Source: Emiliania huxleyi CCMP1516
Taxonomy: Eukaryota; Haptophyta; Isochrysidales; Noelaerhabdaceae
Assembly: GCF_000372725.1 (NCBI RefSeq)
Contig: NW_005201092.1
Coordinates: 56,928-120,927 of the forward strand
Direction: 5' to 3'
DNA length: 64,000 nt
Position numbers and translations under genes: made by a program. This document shows positions 61,221 through 64,000 of the stretch, piece by piece. The number at the start of each line of letters is the position of its first letter. The stretch's first letter is position 1. The notes beneath the pieces are model-generated. The model did not search any database. It was not told where the DNA came from and saw only the letters and a program-made list of their open reading frames with translations.

Positions 61221-62059
61221 CGCGTCGTCGCCGCGGCGTCGCCGCGACTCCTGGCTTCCCGCTCCGGACTTTTGCCGGCGCGCGTTGCGATTTCGTCCGC
61301 TCGCAGCGGCAGACTCGCCGCGAGGACTTCAGGCGGCGGCGCGGCAGACTCCAGCGCCCCGGGCAGCACGCGGAACGGCAAGTCGAGCGCCGCCTCGGCT
61401 TTCGCGAGCGCGCCTGCCGCCGAGACGGGCGCGCCGGCTCGACCGCACACCGCGTCGCCGCCCAGTGCAGCGTCACCGCCGCGCTAGGCGCGGTGTCGAG
61501 TTCCGCCGCCGCCAGGGAGAACGCCTCGTCGAGGTCCGCCGAAACGGGGGCGAGGGCTCCGGGTTCCTGCGCCAGCGACGCCACCACCCGTAGCGCCTCC
61601 CGTCGCTCCGCCGCGAACGCCTCCGCGCCGCCCGGCTCCGCGAGCAGCCTGACGCAGCGCCGGAAGCGCTCGTCGGCGAGCACGCGCCCTCGCGCCGCCC
61701 TCGCGCCGCCGCCGCAGCATCTGCGGTACAGCTTCTGGAGGAGGGCGGTGAGGGCTTTCCGGCGCTACCTTGGCCACGTGCAACGGCTGGCGCTCCCAGT
61801 CGATCGTCTCTTCCCGCCAGCGGGAGGAGCGCCGAGGCGCGCAGGGTCGTCCTCGGAGGCCGCCTCGGCGACCAATCGGTTCACGTCGCGGCTCGTGAGC
61901 GCTCGCGGCGAATCGTCGTCTCCCGAGGCCTTGGCCGCCGCGAGGGTCAGCCGGCGAGTGTGCGCTTGAGGACGGCGGGCCGCCTCGTTGCGGCGCCCCG
62001 GGCCGCTCGGCGAGAGCGCGCCCGTCGCAGCAGCAAATACCGTGTGAGTGCTGTGGCAA
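61205..62059 (-). CDS. Hypothetical protein, exon structure unresolved
   Basis: Minus-strand pieces with coding character, in order: LTLAAAKASGDDDSPRALTS, DVNRLVAEAASEDDPARLGA (61965-61820), EETIDWERQPLHVAK (to ~61775), KALTALLQKLYRRCC (from ~61756), VLADERFRRCVRLLAEPGGA, EAFAAERREALRVVASLAQE, ADLDEAFSLAAAELDTAPSA (to ~61470), then, one frame over, GRAGAPVSAAGALAKAEAAL, PFRVLPGALESAAPPPEVLA. The helical, Ala/Leu-rich pattern suggests a repeat or ARM-like scaffold, but no family is recognised. Frame changes at about 61765 and 61460 may be introns or indels. Confidence 0.4.
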
Positions 62060-62405
62060 GACGCATGCTCGTCGACAGGCGCGCGATCAGGCGGTGCGGG
62101 TCGGCGGCGGCGCTCAGCGCCTGGGCAACAGAGTGTAGGCTCGACGGAGCGCGTGCGTCGCAGAACAGTGACGCGGACGTGCGCTGCGCCTACGCTCTCC
62201 TTGCGGACACGGTTTGCGGCAGCGCGCAGCGGTCGAGCCACGGCCGCTGCGCCGCGTGAATTTGACACAACTTTTTCATCGCAAGGCATTGCCTGATATC
62301 ACATTTTTAGTTTATTGAACGCATCAGCACACACGAAAGAGTACTCGCCGCGCATCGCGGTCGATGGCTAGGAAGCGCTGAGCCTGTGGGGTACACGTCC
62401 CCACT
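62060..62405. other. Intergenic
   Basis: No gene recognised. The A/T-richer stretch 62265-62345 lies just downstream of the next gene's stop on the minus strand and may be its 3' UTR. Confidence 0.4.
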
Positions 62406-64000
62406 TCAGATTCGCTGCCAGATCATCGATCGCCAGGCAGGGAGCGAGGGAGCCGCTGGGAGGGAGGGGGCGGCCAGACCGCGGAGGGAGGGGGCGGTCA
62501 GACCGCTCATCCACTTGTGACGGTGCCTATACGCACACGCGAGGAGCAGCACAAGGAAGAGCGCGGCCAACACGCCCCCGACCACGGCGCCGGTGGGGAA
62601 CGGGTCGCCGGAACTGTGCTCCACGGGCAAGACTGGAGGCTTCGGAGGCCGCGGCGGTGGCGCGGGCGCCCCGGCGGGTGGGTAGGGAGGCGGGTGAGGC
62701 GGCGGCGGCTGCGCAGGCGGCTTGGTAGGCAATGGCGAAGGCGGCGGCAGCGAGGGTGGCAAGGGCGAGGGCGCCATGTTGGGCGGGAAGGGCGGCGTCG
62801 GGGGCGGTGACGGCGGCGGCAACGGTAGCGGTTTCGACGGCTGGGGCGGAGGTGGCGGCAGGAGAGGACTTGTCGGGGGAGGGAGGGACGGCTTGCGTGC
62901 GGGCGCTGAGCCTAGGCCACTGCGTGAGTGGCGGAGGAAGCGGTACAGCGACCTTACACAGCTGGTTGCAAGTCTGAACACAGGCCGGTGTGCTTTGACA
63001 AGCCAGCAGGCACGCGCTGAGACAAGCACTTGCTGCAGGAGGTGAAGGGGGCGCCGATGGCGGAGGCAGCGACGGCAGCGGTGATACCAACGGTGGTGGG
63101 GCTGAAGGCGGTACAGGGGACGGTGTAGGTGGCGCTGACGGCAGAGGAGGCGACGGCGGTGACGCGACATCGACCTTACACAGCTGGTTGCAAGTCTGAA
63201 CACAGGCCGGTGTGCTTTGACAAGCCAGCAGGCACGCGCTGAGACAAGCACTTGCTGCAGGAGGTGAAGGGGGCGCCGATGGCGGAGGCAGCGACGGCAG
63301 CGGTGATACCAACGGTGGTGGGGCTGAAGGCGGTACAGGGGACGGTGTAGGTGGCGCTGACGGCAGAGGAGGCGACGGCGGTGACGCGACATCGACCTTA
63401 CACAGCTGGTTGCAAGTCTGAACACAGGCCGGTGTGCTTCGACAATAGAGCAGGCACGCGCTGACACAAGCACTTGCTGCAGGAGGTGAAGGGGGCGCCG
63501 ATGGCGGAGGCAGCGATGGCAGAGCTGACAGCGATAGTGGCGATGCCGGTTGTGGCGATGGCGGTAGGCTCGTAGTCGGAGGGGACGATGCGGGCGGCGC
63601 GCTCGGCGGCACAACCGCGAGGCTGGTGGAGCGCGGGTAGAACTTTGAGAGGGCCGGCGAGAAGGCGATCGGAACCCCGTCGCTCCCCTGCGGTGGCGCC
63701 TCCAAGCCGGAGATGTCCTGCAGGCGGCGGCGGCGCGTGCCGCTCCCGGCGTCGTCCCAGGTCGTGAGGATCTCGGTCACGTCGAGAAGCGCCTCGCCGC
63801 CGAGGAGAATGCGGCCGCCGACGCGGAGGCCGCAGCTGAGGTGCCCGACCCACAGAGTGGTGTCGCCAACGGCGGCATCGCGCGTGAGCACCATCGGGTC
63901 GGATTTGCAGGGCGGGGGATCGGGCAGAGGCGACGGCGGCGCGACGGCAGGTGGCGGTGTGACGGATACCCCGCACCTCTCGCTGCAGCTCTGAAGGCAT
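62406..64000 (-). CDS. Type I membrane protein with Pro-rich spacers and repeated six-Cys modules, 5' partial
   Basis: Exons (minus): beyond 64000 to 62958, then 62911-62406. A 46 bp GT-AG intron splits a Cys codon. From the N-terminal side: a module ending QSCSERC, Pro-rich DNA-encoded linker, TRDAAVGDTTLWVGHLSCG (a small globular domain, to ~63700), then three Cys modules AC(V/L)SACLL.C.STPACVQTCNQLC separated by SPPSPPLPSAPPTPSP-type spacers. Two consecutive 222 bp units are almost identical, indicating recent tandem duplication. A long Pro-rich region leads to GAVVGGVLAALFLVLLLACA, a transmembrane helix, followed by a basic, short cytosolic tail. Architecture resembles algal pherophorin/extensin-type wall or surface proteins; function unknown. 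The gene's start lies outside the window. Confidence 0.82.
62951..63415 (-). repeat. Tandem 222 bp coding repeat
   Basis: ACCTTACACAGCTGG starts at 62951, 63173 and 63395, giving a spacing of exactly 222 bp (74 codons). The two complete units differ at only a few positions. Confidence 0.95.

Overview
The window is nuclear DNA of a GC-rich unicellular alga. The evidence is spliced genes, proline-rich cell-surface proteins, a plant-type (class II) DAHP synthase, a rhodopsin fused to a histidine kinase, LTR and LINE-like retroelements, and micro- and minisatellites almost everywhere. A haptophyte of the Emiliania/Gephyrocapsa kind is my best guess, because of the purine-rich minisatellites and the GC-AG introns. 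A pelagophyte or dinoflagellate is not excluded. No rRNA, tRNA or CRISPR was recognised. A run of 100 N marks a scaffold gap.

Layout: 0-1.7 kb, Hint-domain protein (5' end outside the window). 2.8-6.1 kb, DAHP synthase (11 exons, +). 7.0-8.3 kb, an unknown ORF and NAD(P)H-hydrate epimerase (+). 8.6-9.6 kb, a non-autonomous DNA transposon. 10.2-11.3 kb, CS/TPR co-chaperone (-). 12.6-13.6 kb, Cys-rich secreted protein (+). 15.9-18.6 kb, membrane receptor-like protein kinase (5 exons, -). 18.7-21 kb, repeats. 21.0-26.3 kb, histidine-kinase rhodopsin with receiver and phosphotransfer domains (18 exons, -). 28.6-29.5 kb, ER-type FKBP (-). 32.5-34.9 kb, purple acid phosphatase (+). 35.4-37.9 kb, truncated Copia polyprotein (+). 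39-41 kb, repeats. 41-46 kb, poorly resolved genes. 46.5-49 kb, repeat-rich intergenic DNA. 49.0-50.3 kb, multi-pass membrane protein (-). 50.5-51.4 kb, LINE-like ORF. 51.5-57.1 kb, lipid-binding-like protein followed by an Ala-rich coiled-coil protein (+). 57.3-58.3 kb, NAD-dependent epimerase/reductase with two frameshifts (-). 59.5-60.5 kb, minisatellites. 61.2-62.1 kb, unknown gene (-). 62.4-64 kb, Pro/Cys-repeat membrane protein (-, running off the window).

The most striking result concerns introns. Three genes could be assembled so that every exon phase matches: DAHP synthase (446 aa), the rhodopsin kinase (1013 aa) and the membrane kinase (789 aa), with 31 introns in total. I read 19 GC, 9 GT and 3 GA donors, always an AG acceptor, and every downstream exon starts with G. 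In 28 of the 31 introns the first two intron bases equal the first two bases of the next exon. In many introns the copy is much longer: 15-36 bases of the downstream exon are repeated at the start of the intron, often followed by a minisatellite ending in AG. This looks like introns being born by local duplication at AG|GN sites, alongside at least two short introner-like families in several introns. One intron carries its duplicated exon edge and filler as a tandem array of 68 bp units.

The genes do not form an operon or obvious pathway. The rhodopsin kinase could by itself carry a complete light-to-phosphorelay path. The Hint, Cys-repeat and phosphatase proteins are probable surface or secreted proteins.
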